A stretch of 64,000 bases of DNA, taken from contig NZ_FCOX02000029.1 in NCBI RefSeq assembly GCF_900044055.2, forward strand, positions 46,159-110,158, given 5' to 3'. This DNA comes from Caballeronia calidae (GTDB taxonomy: Bacteria > Pseudomonadota > Gammaproteobacteria > Burkholderiales > Burkholderiaceae). Below the pieces are notes generated by a model, which saw only the letters and a program-made list of their open reading frames with translations, had not been told where the DNA came from and did not search any database. Both the position numbers and the translations under genes were made by a program. This document shows, piece after piece, positions 8,885 to 18,391 of the stretch. Numbering within the stretch: the stretch's first letter is position 1; each line of letters opens with the position of its first letter.

Positions 8885-10048
8885 TTATGTCATGACTTCG
8901 GTTTCGTCGACATCGAGTACCATTCCAATGGTTGCGAACCTCCGTTTAAGCCGCAAAGTAGATTCGAGACGCCGCCTCCCACCGACTGACACGGAGTCGC
9001 CTTGCAGCTGAGCACGTAGCTGTACCTTTCTGCGCTTTCGATACGCGACTGTCACGCCATTGCCACCGCACCATCCCTCGGCAAAGCTGCTGGCAGTCGG
9101 AGAGCGTATGCTGGACCACGCGCCTGCACTATGAGCCTCAGCCGCTGGAGGCATCAGTGCGGTCGAAACGGATGAGCCTCGCCCTAGAACAATCCTCTCC
9201 GTGCCGGGAAGGTCGTGCAACGGTCGGCGTTTCGGCCGAAACCTCTGCTGCGGCCGGCTGCTGAACCCACCGATGTCGATGAGGTTCGCTGCTTCCGCCT
9301 CGCTCGTGGGCAAAGTACTGACCAAAACAGCGATTTGGGCTTGCCTACGCATCGCCAACTGAATATCGCTCAATTGCGAATCCCAGACCGGCTCTGGAAC
9401 ATTGCCCGACACGAGAACTCGTCGAAGCTGTTGAAAGGACTGGTAGCCGCAAATTTGAGAAAAGAGCTGGTACGCTCGCGTGCGAGAGAGCAACCCATTG
9501 CCGACCGCGCGCCGAAGTCGCATCGCGCGAATACGAAAATCGAGGTACGACGTAGGCGTAAAGGCACCCTCTGGGGTGACAAATGGATTCGACTTGGGCG
9601 GGACCTCTTCCATCGGCGTGACTTCCGGCCATTTCTGAACCTTGTCGTCATTCCACGGGTCGCACGCTTTACATACCACTGCAAGATAATTGACGTCGAT
9701 TGGGTTCGAGTTGACCCCGTCTGTTTCCACTTCGTCCTCCACGTATGCCCTGTGAAATTGAGTCATGTCGACCGGACCTCTGCATCTCGCGCAAACTTCA
9801 ATCGGCCCAAGGCCAGGGGGTACGGCAGGAATCGGTACCTCCAGTGCTCTCATAGCCTGCTTGAGACGAGCTTCCCGGCATTTAGTTGAGCAGTAGCACT
9901 CCCATCGGAAACTGTTCTTTGCTGCGACCATGCGGGTGTCCCGCATGTAATAGACTCTCTCCCATTGGACTGTGACGCCAAGAACAATCCCTTTAAAGAC
10001 GGTGCCACAGGAGTAGCATTCAAACTCATCGTCTTCGAGCGTGAACAT
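8885..10048 (-). CDS. zinc-knuckle protein of unknown function, transposon-associated
   Basis: 387 residues. The N-terminal 130 residues carry four Cys pairs: CYSCG at 12, CYCSTKC near 52, CARC near 87 and CKAC near 126. This suggests one or two zinc ribbons. The middle has a helical segment (LDFRIRAMRLRRAVGNG) and the C-terminal half is basic and low-complexity. The start has GAGG seven bases upstream. It lies directly downstream of the transposase gene, in the same direction, between it and the presumed transposon end, so a role in transposition (DNA binding, accessory subunit) is possible but not shown. I recognise no family. Confidence 0.6.
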   Translation of the reverse strand: MFTLEDDEFECYSCGTVFKGIVLGVTVQWERVYYMRDTRMVAAKNSFRWECYCSTKCREARLKQAMRALEVPIPAVPPGLGPIEVCARCRGPVDMTQFHRAYVEDEVETDGVNSNPIDVNYLAVVCKACDPWNDDKVQKWPEVTPMEEVPPKSNPFVTPEGAFTPTSYLDFRIRAMRLRRAVGNGLLSRTRAYQLFSQICGYQSFQQLRRVLVSGNVPEPVWDSQLSDIQLAMRRQAQIAVLVSTLPTSEAEAANLIDIGGFSSRPQQRFRPKRRPLHDLPGTERIVLGRGSSVSTALMPPAAEAHSAGAWSSIRSPTASSFAEGWCGGNGVTVAYRKRRKVQLRAQLQGDSVSVGGRRRLESTLRLKRRFATIGMVLDVDETEVMT

Positions 10049-10191
10049 TCAATGACCTCGGTGTCGAGTTGGTAAGGTTGTGAATCGATTGCATAGACTC
10101 GAGAACGCTCGGTAAGAAGCAGTCAGAGAAGGGCCAGCACGTCCTCCGTCCCGTTGACCCTTTCCAAAGTATGAATATTGATTAGTCATGC

Positions 10192-12942
10192 TTAGTCGAT
10201 AACATACACTACTTCATCTTCGTCATCCAATTCATTGGCAATGTTGTCGACGTCTTGAACGTCGTCCTCTGCATCCTTCATTTCCCACCACTCTTGCTCC
10301 CCCCCTACGTACACTGCAGGTTCTCCGTTGATGATGGTAAATCCGGGAAGGCCGTGTGCATTTTCACGGGCGACCTCGTGTATCTGTTTCAAAACGCCGG
10401 AAAACTTCGCTTCTTGAAGCGCATTTGCATAATCCTCAGCACGGTTTCGCCGCCTGAGAACTTTATTAACAACTCCTCGTTCAGTGAGGTATGCCGTGTA
10501 CTCATCCAGTTCCACGGGCGTGAATTGACTCAACACCTCATATTCGTTACAGAAGCATTCGACCCACCCGCCTTCGCGACGCAGCCAAACGAAAACATGG
10601 GCCACGTTGTCAGGGTCATATCGCACCTCAACGGACCTTCCAGCCATGCCGGGTTTGAGAAGAGCCGGCGAGAAGTAGGTGAGCGTCTGACATTCCACGC
10701 CACCCTCCACGGTCACGATACGATTACCACTGCGCCCTTGAACCTTTGGCATGCACAGGAGCCGAAGGTGGTTGGTGTAAGGCACCCGTGGAATATGAGA
10801 GGTGCCCGCCTCGTTCAGCAGTCGCGCTTCGTAGTTTTCGAGAGTTTCTCCGTTCGTTCGTGATGTGGCGTGCTTCGGTTCGACTTCGAAATAGATTCGT
10901 TCCAAGAGTAAGCGAATAGTGCCGAGAGAGAGAACTTCGTTATCCTCGGGACGAAACCCTTTGCTCAGGGCCCGATACTCCTCGATATTCAGTCGGTTAC
11001 CCGGAAGGTTACTGATTACCAAATTGTCGTCCTTTCTGTTGCCTGACTCAGCTACCTGCCCTGCACGCGGGGTCTTCGCTGGACGGCTCAATTTGCAGAC
11101 TCCAAGGTCGGCAAGCACGGCTTCGAATTGCCACGCAAGGAAGTCCAAGCCGCGGTCACTGATGATGTATTGCGGTAATCGACCCCATCGTCGTGAGCAG
11201 TCAAGAATCAGCCGATAAAGTGCGACATAGGACGGGGCCCCGAAGAACACGACACATGCCAAAACTCGAAAAGTCTTTGCATCGCGAAGGACGGTCCGCC
11301 ACATTTCGCGGTTTAAGGGCTCGCCGGTAATGCATGACCGAACAGCGACCTCAATCCGAGCGTGGTCCACGTGAGCTACTTCCCACGGAATGCGGCCTTT
11401 AACTAGCCGATTGACCTTGTCCTTTGGCACGAAGCTGCCATACTTATATGCCGCAAATTTTCCGGAGCGGGCCTCGACGATGACAGACTTCTCTTCTTGA
11501 GCCAGTCGCTTACGAGCTGTCGATTCGCTAACAGGAAGAACATTGGCCGCGCGGCATCTAGACAGATATTGGCCGTAACAAGACGCGTAATGCGGGCGGT
11601 GACTTGCCTTGTAGTCTTCGTCGAGACTTTCGCGCCAGATAGCCACTTCTGCTGAATCGTGAGCCGTGCCTCCTCCGCAGTTGTCGTACGCGTTCGCCAG
11701 TGCAAGAAGGCGAGATGTGCCAGCGGCATCTGCTTTTGCTACGACCGCCTTCCAACGAGCGAGTGTTGCAGGGGAAACATCTTGCCCGCGTTTGGGGCCC
11801 GTCCTCCACCTTTGCTGACCAGGTGGCATCCCGAGGATTTCAAGTTTCTCTGCCGCCTCTGCGATGCGTTTTGGCGAGAGATTGACCGCGGTCGGCTCCG
11901 GCTCGGTGACGTACTTCCACGTTTGCGCGTCGCAAAGCCGATGTACGTGAACGAGGTCTAGCTCCTGGAACACTCCACCTTCGCTGGCAATGCTGAACTT
12001 CGTTCCCGCGTTGATGACGTGCCACTCCTGACCATCCCAATTGAACTTTTGCCCAGTTCGAGGAAGAATGGTATGAATTGAAAGAGGGGCGCCGGCCCCA
12101 TCTGCTAATCGACTATCGCGGTAATGAAGATAAGCTGCATCATCGGCATAGAGTCGACACGATTCCACGCTTGTCAGGTCCTCATCTGCAAGCGGGAAAA
12201 AAACCAACTGATGTGCGATGCAAAACTTGATGAGGTCAGGGTCTACTCCCTCCGCCACTAAAACGCGGCGATAGACGACGCCTTCTTTCATCACTCGGGA
12301 CACGAGCTGCTTTACCGTTGCGGGGTCTGGCAACTCCGCGCCGGGCTTGAACACGCCGGATAGGTAAGAGATGTTCGCAGTGTAATGTTTCCCAAAGTGA
12401 CTGCAAGGCCACACTTCATAGCCGATTCCGAAAGGGGCCAAGGCCTCTGCGACCGCCGGTGAAATCCATTGTCCATCAGGCAACTGCCTGTACAGGCTAT
12501 GCCCTTTAGCCTCCGATTCCAGAAGCTTCCCGTCATCGACCACATCGCGAAAAACGATGCGGTCTTTGTACAGGCATAAAACTTTCGGCGTTCGACTTGT
12601 CTTTGTTGACCGTGTGCCGTCAGCCTTCAAAACAGTGACGTTTCGAATGGTTGTAGGCCGCGGCCAGTACTCGAGCAAATCCGGATGTTGCGCCTTGCTG
12701 TCCAACTCCGTAAAAAGAGCGAGGTCCGGCACGACGCTCGCAATCTGCACGCCCATTCGCATGGTCCGGCTGGGGTACAAGCCCGTCGTGTTACCACGCT
12801 CACGGTCTGCTCGCGGTGCAGTCGCCGGGTCACCCTCGCGAATGCTGCGAACTAATGCCTGCCCTAGCGGCGTTACGCTGCATCGAGCCAGCAGAATCTG
12901 GAGTTCCTCCTCCTTCAATCGTCCCAATCTACTTGCAACCAT
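10192..12942 (-). CDS. tnsB: Tn7-like DDE transposase (TnsB/TniA type) with N-terminal TnsA-like region
   Basis: A 916-residue protein. The integrase-fold core is clear: Asp526 in AHVDHARIE, Asp596 in YIISDRGLDF and Glu632 in RAGQVAESGNRKDDN, about 35 residues after the second Asp, so the triad is intact. HTH-like regions precede the core and a beta-barrel-like C-terminal region follows, with an acidic tail (DELDDEDEV). Residues about 55-275 read like a TnsA nuclease fused in front, but where TnsA has PD and a conserved Lys there are PK (119-120) and VV (134-135), so the nuclease looks inactive. The ATG at 12942 is preferred over an upstream GTG because GGGG sits six bases ahead. It is divergent from tnsC. 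Confidence 0.82.
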   Translation of the reverse strand: MVASRLGRLKEEELQILLARCSVTPLGQALVRSIREGDPATAPRADRERGNTTGLYPSRTMRMGVQIASVVPDLALFTELDSKAQHPDLLEYWPRPTTIRNVTVLKADGTRSTKTSRTPKVLCLYKDRIVFRDVVDDGKLLESEAKGHSLYRQLPDGQWISPAVAEALAPFGIGYEVWPCSHFGKHYTANISYLSGVFKPGAELPDPATVKQLVSRVMKEGVVYRRVLVAEGVDPDLIKFCIAHQLVFFPLADEDLTSVESCRLYADDAAYLHYRDSRLADGAGAPLSIHTILPRTGQKFNWDGQEWHVINAGTKFSIASEGGVFQELDLVHVHRLCDAQTWKYVTEPEPTAVNLSPKRIAEAAEKLEILGMPPGQQRWRTGPKRGQDVSPATLARWKAVVAKADAAGTSRLLALANAYDNCGGGTAHDSAEVAIWRESLDEDYKASHRPHYASCYGQYLSRCRAANVLPVSESTARKRLAQEEKSVIVEARSGKFAAYKYGSFVPKDKVNRLVKGRIPWEVAHVDHARIEVAVRSCITGEPLNREMWRTVLRDAKTFRVLACVVFFGAPSYVALYRLILDCSRRWGRLPQYIISDRGLDFLAWQFEAVLADLGVCKLSRPAKTPRAGQVAESGNRKDDNLVISNLPGNRLNIEEYRALSKGFRPEDNEVLSLGTIRLLLERIYFEVEPKHATSRTNGETLENYEARLLNEAGTSHIPRVPYTNHLRLLCMPKVQGRSGNRIVTVEGGVECQTLTYFSPALLKPGMAGRSVEVRYDPDNVAHVFVWLRREGGWVECFCNEYEVLSQFTPVELDEYTAYLTERGVVNKVLRRRNRAEDYANALQEAKFSGVLKQIHEVARENAHGLPGFTIINGEPAVYVGGEQEWWEMKDAEDDVQDVDNIANELDDEDEVVYVID

Positions 12943-13153
12943 CGAGTACCCCACAATGAAATGAACAAGATGTACGTCCCACGTCGATGAAAAACGGCGT
13001 TTCCGAGATTCGTATAACTAAGCATCTTAGCCTCCTTCATTTGCTTATCCAGGCTGTACTCGGACAGCCGATTATGCGAAATCAGCGTTGAGGCAATCCG
13101 CCTCAAATCGAACTCGAATTTCTGATTTCGTCGCGCGTTTGCCTCTGTGCCGC

Positions 13154-13480
13154 TCACTGGACTGCGTGCAACGTAATGCTGCATCGATGCCTCGTGATTA
13201 CTGACCCTATTCCTCCCGGATTTTTGGTGCCCCCGACGGGCCAGAAGAGCAGGGTGGCTGGTCGATTCGGGCCCGGCGCCAACACTCTTCTGAAAGCATC
13301 CGACGGGCTCACCACCTGAATGTTGTACGGCATTTCCGAGGTCCACTTCCTTCTTACGCGTGGACGTCGTCGTCGACGGTCGGTCCGCTTTGCTCGCTTG
13401 AATGGTCCGAAGATGGAAGTGCCCATTGCTCTTGGCGCGGTCTGTACCGTGGGCTGACCTTCTTCGTCCTCTGACTTCAT
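13154..13480 (-). CDS. possible small basic protein upstream of tnsB
   Basis: Starts ATG at 13480 with GGAG seven bases upstream, giving 108 residues (MKSEDEEGQPTVQTAP..., then an Arg-rich stretch of about 15 residues). A different frame of the same strand is open from here through to 12915 and has plausible coding character at its far end (ARRNQKFEFDLRRIAST). The locus may therefore be a single frameshifted gene. No family recognised. It would be the first gene of the minus-strand transposase operon. Confidence 0.35.
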   Translation of the reverse strand: MKSEDEEGQPTVQTAPRAMGTSIFGPFKRAKRTDRRRRRPRVRRKWTSEMPYNIQVVSPSDAFRRVLAPGPNRPATLLFWPVGGTKNPGGIGSVITRHRCSITLHAVQ

Positions 13481-14091
13481 AAACTTCTCCAAGTTGAACT
13501 GCCATGGTCGCGAGCAACTAGACTCTCTCGGCCGCCTACGCCAACGAGGCGACGACTGCGGTTTCCCGATTTGCGGCCCGTCACGCGCTGTTCAATTCAT
13601 CAAAGGGGGGACCTGGCCTACATTCATCTCCATCTGAGGGTTCCCCGGCGTTGAGCGAATTGGCGGGAAGCTTTCACCCTAGAGAAGTGATACTCTTACT
13701 CGCTAACGCCCACAGCGCTTACCCTCATTAGCTTCATATGTGGCGCTGAAGAATACATAAAGATTGTCATTAGTCAAGAAAAGCTTGCTTTTTTATTTTG
13801 TTCACCTATGCTTCCTTGGCTCGAGCGAGGGTTGAAATCTCGAAAAGCGAAGTCTTCGTTTGTGTCGTTGAAAGATATGCAAACATAGATATTTGTCAAG
13901 AAATTGCTTGAATTATCCCAAACGTCGTCTAGTCTGATGTAGGTCTGTTGCTGAGGAGAAGAGTCTCGAAGAATGAGGCGGCGCTCTGTTGGCTTTACCG
14001 ATGTCGACAATGCGACGGCAGATATATAGGTCTGCGAAATAAGGTATGGGAATTCTTGTCATTCCAGTGCCAACACTAACGGGAGTCACGA
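13481..14091. other. divergent intergenic region, AT-rich
   Basis: About 610 bases between the minus-strand transposase operon and the plus-strand tnsC operon. It is clearly more AT-rich than its surroundings, notably around 13740-13930, as expected for a divergent promoter region. A 78-codon minus-strand frame (13774-14010) starts only with TTG and lacks a ribosome site; I do not call it a gene. No tRNA or repeat was recognised. Confidence 0.5.
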
Positions 14092-14850
14092 ATGGATTTG
14101 GAACACTTTGAAGAAGTAAGGCCGCCTGTTGGGTTAGCTCGACAGGAGAACTGGTTTGTCTCGGCGCTTGATGGGCTGGTATCGACACACCCGACTTATC
14201 GGTTAGTCACGGTTTGGCGCTCGGACTGTAAGTGTCTTGCGCTCAACTTCGTTCGCAACGGTTCGGCTGGTGTGTACACATGCGTTCACCGATTGGCGTA
14301 CCGTAAAAAGGCGCCCTCGATGCTGATGACCGACCGGTCGGCGCTATGCGGTGCGTTGGTTACCGTGGCTTCTAGCCTGCCGCAGATGGCGAGCGTCGCA
14401 TGGTGCGCACCGTTGCAGGAGCTCCGCGCGGCTATGAATGACCTGGTGAATATCGGGCGCAGACTGTCTGCAAGTCATAGATTTTCGGTGGAGACTATCC
14501 AGTCGGTTTTCGATGGTTGGCTCGAACGATTCAATCTTGCGCTTGATGGATACGTCAGTCCCGAGTTGCTTGAAGAAGGACGGGTGCGGCCTGACTGGTT
14601 TGAGATGTTCATCGAAGGACTGCAATCCAACAGCGCATCGATGGCCTTGAGCACTTTGCACACTCATTTATCATCGGCGCATGCACACGCTAGCGAAAGG
14701 CAGACCACGGCGGGACAAAGGTGCGAACACCAAGACTCAGAAGAAGCGACGGAATCTTCCAAACGCCCGCGTTCGGCGTCACGGGTCGTGCCGATTCGCA
14801 GCCGGCTTGCGGAAGAGGTGTCGAAGAGCGTGCGATTATCTAAAGCGTAG
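14092..14850 (+). CDS. uncharacterised protein, first gene of the tnsC operon
   Basis: 252 residues, ATG preceded by GGGAG at six bases. The N-terminal 180 residues look folded, with Cys/His scattered (SDCKCLALNF, YTCVHRLAYRK). The last 70 residues are polar, disordered and basic, ending KSVRLSKA. I find no known domain. It lies 104 bases before the tnsC-like ATPase and is codirectional with it and tniQ, so it may be a dedicated transposition factor of this element subgroup. Confidence 0.6.
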   Translation: MDLEHFEEVRPPVGLARQENWFVSALDGLVSTHPTYRLVTVWRSDCKCLALNFVRNGSAGVYTCVHRLAYRKKAPSMLMTDRSALCGALVTVASSLPQMASVAWCAPLQELRAAMNDLVNIGRRLSASHRFSVETIQSVFDGWLERFNLALDGYVSPELLEEGRVRPDWFEMFIEGLQSNSASMALSTLHTHLSSAHAHASERQTTAGQRCEHQDSEEATESSKRPRSASRVVPIRSRLAEEVSKSVRLSKA

Positions 14851-14954
14851 CTATAACGCTCCCTCCTGTACTCAAACACTCAATCGGAGATTTCCATGAA
14901 CACATTCTCGTATCAACTCCGTTTTTCATCCCGTAATCGAGTAGGAGTCCAAAT

Positions 14955-16229
14955 TTGGAGATTGAAAAGCTGTTGGAGAAGCGGAAGTCTGTTCCGGTTG
15001 AGAAGATGGAGCGGTTGAGGAAAGTCTTGTGGGATACGCTCATCGTTCATCGGAACATGAGAACAGCGTTCAGCGAGCTGGACGAAATCATGCAGGTCGG
15101 AAAGCCGGGGCAGCTGATTGTGCTCTGCGGGCCTACCAACGCCGGCAAGACTCGGCTATTGAAAGCGATGGACCAGATGTTGGTCGCTGACGCGCAGAAG
15201 AGGGGCTTGCCGGTTTGGGGTTCGACGTATTGTCGGCTTCCTTCGCCCGTACGAGCGCGGTTTGACCAAGGTGAGACATATCGAAGAACGCTATACGCCC
15301 TAGAGGAGCCGCTCTTAGAGCACAAGGTCGCGTATCCGGACGTCAGGGAAGGAGCATTGCCTCGGCGAACCATGCCTCAGGCAAAAAGACCTCCGACTCA
15401 TGCGGCCTTGTGGCAGGCGCTGATGAATCGAATCAAAGCGGGGCATCTAGCCGTTTTTTTCGATGAGGCGGGGGAGCTTCCTCAGTCACTGAAAGTTACG
15501 ACCTTGAGGGAGACGGTGAATATGTTCAAGCAGATGGCAGATATTGGAGGTTCTAACGTTGTCCTAGGAAGCGGCCCGGAAATTGGCCCGATGCTTTGGG
15601 AATCGGGGCAACTCGCGGCACGAATCAGGCTAGTTTCTCTGGATTCCTATGGTTTTAGTGAAAAGAATGATGTCAAGGAATTCAACAAAGCATTGAGGGA
15701 GATTGAGACGAAGTTGGGGGAGGATTTCATCGAACGCGGGACTTTGGATGGTGACAACGCGAAGACCGTGATGCGCAAAGTCCGTGGGACTTTCGGTATT
15801 GCGCTCGACATCACCGTCTTCGCTGTACACAGCGCGCTGCTTGCCGGTGAGGCGCCGTTGAAATGGGAGGGTCTCGATGCGGCAGTTGACAAGCGGATGG
15901 AGGAGATTGGCAACCAAGTGGACCGGGAGCAGGCGTTGTGGGCAGGTATCAAGCATGAGAGCTTGCGCCGGCAGTATTGGGGGATGGAAGCTGCTGCTGG
16001 AGAACTCGGCACTGGCTTGATTTTGCCGGTGGTGACGCGTGGGAAGGTGGTCAAAGACGAGCCTAAAACCAACAAGCCGAACTCGGGCGAGGGTAACGCG
16101 GGCAGGAATACGCAGAGGGAGCGCAAGACGGAGCAGTCTGGTACGCGCGGTCTGCATCCGACGAAGCCCGAGAATGTTCGCTTGAATGAATATTCCACGG
16201 ACACGGTTGAGGAGGAAACCCTGTCATAA
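14955..16229 (+). CDS. tnsC: TnsC/TniB-like AAA+ ATPase, transposition regulator
   Basis: 424 residues from a TTG start, chosen because GGAG lies eight bases ahead and no ATG fits. Walker A is GPTNAGKT at 59-66, Walker B is AVFFDEAGE with Asp170/Glu171, and a sensor-1-like strand follows (NVVLGSGPE). It is a TnsC/TniB family ATPase: such proteins assemble on target DNA marked by TniQ/TnsD and recruit the transposase. The C-terminal 60 residues are polar and probably disordered, a place where TnsC of other elements contacts the transposase. It lies between the 252-residue orf and tniQ. Confidence 0.85.
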   Translation: MEIEKLLEKRKSVPVEKMERLRKVLWDTLIVHRNMRTAFSELDEIMQVGKPGQLIVLCGPTNAGKTRLLKAMDQMLVADAQKRGLPVWGSTYCRLPSPVRARFDQGETYRRTLYALEEPLLEHKVAYPDVREGALPRRTMPQAKRPPTHAALWQALMNRIKAGHLAVFFDEAGELPQSLKVTTLRETVNMFKQMADIGGSNVVLGSGPEIGPMLWESGQLAARIRLVSLDSYGFSEKNDVKEFNKALREIETKLGEDFIERGTLDGDNAKTVMRKVRGTFGIALDITVFAVHSALLAGEAPLKWEGLDAAVDKRMEEIGNQVDREQALWAGIKHESLRRQYWGMEAAAGELGTGLILPVVTRGKVVKDEPKTNKPNSGEGNAGRNTQRERKTEQSGTRGLHPTKPENVRLNEYSTDTVEEETLS

Positions 16230-16239
16230 CCTGTTGGTC

Positions 16240-16294
16240 GGACACGGCGTGACTTTTTCGATATAAATTAGTAATGCAGCGTCACGCCGTGTCC
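16240..16294. repeat. perfect 14-bp inverted repeat between tnsC and tniQ
   Basis: GGACACGGCGTGAC (16240-16253) is exactly complementary to GTCACGCCGTGTCC (16281-16294), with a 27-base AT-rich loop that starts with five T. It begins 11 bases after the tnsC stop and ends 68 bases before the tniQ start. It could be an attenuator or terminator hairpin lowering tniQ expression, or a dyad bound by a regulator or by the transposition proteins. Confidence 0.7.
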
Positions 16295-16362
16295 AGCAGT
16301 AGGTGGGTGATTGTCGTTTGACCATGGCGTGCAAAACCGGAAATTTAGTGAGAGGACAACAG

Positions 16363-17388
16363 ATGAGGCTTCATGCGATTGAGGCAATCGACAACGCTCC
16401 TTGGGGACGAGAGAGTCTATTCAGCGTAGCACAGCGCACCGCGGAGTACCACAGTGTCTTGCTGGGTGACATGATTAGGGAAGTGATATGGCCCGCATCG
16501 GGATGGCCTGAAAATAATCGCAAGCCGCTCGCGGGATTCGGCATACTGGGATTTGTCGCTGGTGCCGGTCAGACGGCGAGTAATTGGGTGTCTGTACTGG
16601 AAAAGCTGACCGGCCGAACGGACCTCGCGCGGTTCACGTTTCTTCCATTGGCGAACGTAATGCGACTTGAGGGCGTTTTGCGGCACAGAGGAGCAAGGTG
16701 CGTTGAGTGCGTCAGAGAGATGATTGACAAGGGGCGCCCTTGCTATGACCCATTGATTTGGACCCTCACCGAATACGAAATCTGCACTAGGCACTACGTG
16801 CGGCAAACTGAGACGTGTGCATCCTGTGGAACCGAAGATATAGCGATTGCCAGGCCCGCGTCACGTGTCGGCTGCTGTGGCAAATGCGGTGTATGGATGG
16901 GAAGTGATGCCTTTCAGGCCGATACGGTCACCGAATCGAGTCGATATCAACTCGCCACTAGCGAAGCCCTCCGCGACATGGTGAGTCTTCTCGACGACCG
17001 AAGAATCGCAAGCGTGGACGGCACGGAGATATTGAAATACGCGGCTAAGCACTGCTTCGACGGAAATTTCGCGGAAATGGCCAGAGCGATAGGAATGCCG
17101 AAGAACACTCTTTCAGTGCAGCTTAGCCGTCGCACCAAGCCTCTGATTGATACAGTAGCGACGTTATCGGTGGTTACAGGTGTCCCGGTCAAACATCTAG
17201 TATTCGGTTCGTTGTCCGGCCGGCGATTCAGCAGGAATCTACTTACAGAACCAGTAGAGAGGCCGGCCCCAGACGGGGAAAATACGAGGCGTTCAGCCAT
17301 GGATTTCGATGCGGTCGAAGCGGAGTTGCGCCGTCTTCTTCGAGGCAGAAGAACACCTTCTCTCACGGAGGTTTCGGAGAGGCTATGA
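16363..17388 (+). pseudogene. tniQ: TniQ/TnsD-like target-selection protein, N-terminal part, truncated by IS3 element
   Basis: 341 residues up to a stop codon contributed by the inserted IS. The TniQ zinc layout is visible: Cys113/Cys116 (CVEC), Cys141/His144 (CTRH), Cys152/Cys155 (CASC) and a following GCCGKCGVWMG. An HTH-like section follows (NFAEMARAIGMPKNTLSVQLSRR). The ATG at 16363 has GAGAGGAC ahead; a GTG at 16303 is possible but less likely. The C-terminal repeat domain is interrupted right after SLTEVSERL, and its continuation is found beyond the IS at 18756. TniQ/TnsD proteins pick the target site for Tn7-like elements. Whether this N-terminal fragment still works is unknown. Confidence 0.82.
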
Positions 17389-17425
17389 GGTTGACCCGCT
17401 TCAGCGGCCAGATTTGCAGTTGGGT

Positions 17426-18391
17426 TTAGTACGGTATTGATCCTCCGTTAAGCGTTGAGTCGCGGGTTGTCCATGGCCGGGTAGCGGGTCGCCTGTCTCG
17501 ACCACGACGCTGCCCGGCGGTGGGCAACCCGCGCGGCGATGACATTTCATTTTTCGAATGCAGGTTTTCGAATTCCAGCGGCGAACAGTAACCGATGCTG
17601 CTGTGCAGGCGGCGCACGTTGTACCATCCTTCGAGGAACCAGAAGATACGTGTGCGGGCCTGCTCGTGGGTCGCGAAGTGTTCACGCATCAGCAGTTCTG
17701 CTTCGAGCGTGCCGAAGAACGACTCACACATCGCATTGTCATAGGCATCGCCTGCGGTACCCATCGATGGTTGCACGCCCGCCTCGCGGCAACGCCGCCC
17801 GAAGGCAATGGACGTGTACTGGGACCCCTGGTCGGAGTGCAGGATCACACCTTCATGACGCCGTTGGCTCAACGCCATGTCCAATGCCCGCAGCATCAGT
17901 TCGGTGTACAGATGGTTTGACATTGCCCAGCCGACGACGCGTCGGCTAAACACATCGAGCACCACCGCCAGATACAGGAACCCTTCACCGGTGGGCAGGT
18001 ATGTGGCATCTGCCACCCACAGTACATCGCAAGCATCGGCGCTAAAGTGCCGACGCACCAGGTCGGGGGCACGGCGGGCCCCCGCGCGTTGCCGCGTGGT
18101 GTGGGGCCAGCGCCGCCGGCTTGCACCGCGCAGCCCCGCCAGGCGCATCAGGCGCGCTACGCGCTTGCGTGCGACATGCACGCCCTCGCGCGCGAGCTGC
18201 GCATGAATACGGGGCGCACCGTATGTGCCGCGCGAGCTCGCATGTAGGGTGCGGATGCGCGCCAGCAGCTGCGCGTCACTGCATGCGTGCGCCGATGGCT
18301 CTCTTGCCAGCCACCCGTAATAGCCGCTCGTGGAGACCCTGAGCAGCCGTGCCATCGTGGCAATGGGCCAGCGGACCCGGTTCGCTCTCAT
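17426..18391 (-). CDS. IS3-family transposase OrfB
   Basis: 321 residues with the integrase catalytic core: WVADATYL (first Asp), ILHSDQGSQYTS (second Asp) and DNAMCESFFGTLE (Glu). The N-terminus has the HTH_21-like segment expected for IS3 OrfB (VSTSGYYGWLAREP). The ATG overlaps the OrfA stop as ATGA. In many IS3 elements OrfAB is instead made by a -1 frameshift; here the overlap would permit translational coupling. The C-terminal 45 residues extend past the usual end and are Arg-rich. Confidence 0.93.
   Translation of the reverse strand: MRANRVRWPIATMARLLRVSTSGYYGWLAREPSAHACSDAQLLARIRTLHASSRGTYGAPRIHAQLAREGVHVARKRVARLMRLAGLRGASRRRWPHTTRQRAGARRAPDLVRRHFSADACDVLWVADATYLPTGEGFLYLAVVLDVFSRRVVGWAMSNHLYTELMLRALDMALSQRRHEGVILHSDQGSQYTSIAFGRRCREAGVQPSMGTAGDAYDNAMCESFFGTLEAELLMREHFATHEQARTRIFWFLEGWYNVRRLHSSIGYCSPLEFENLHSKNEMSSPRGLPTAGQRRGRDRRPATRPWTTRDSTLNGGSIPY

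Noticed and set aside
9215..9889. 224-codon plus-strand frame opposite the zinc-knuckle gene
   Set aside because: Lacks a start signal and domains; the minus-strand gene has a ribosome site, Cys motifs and a terminator.
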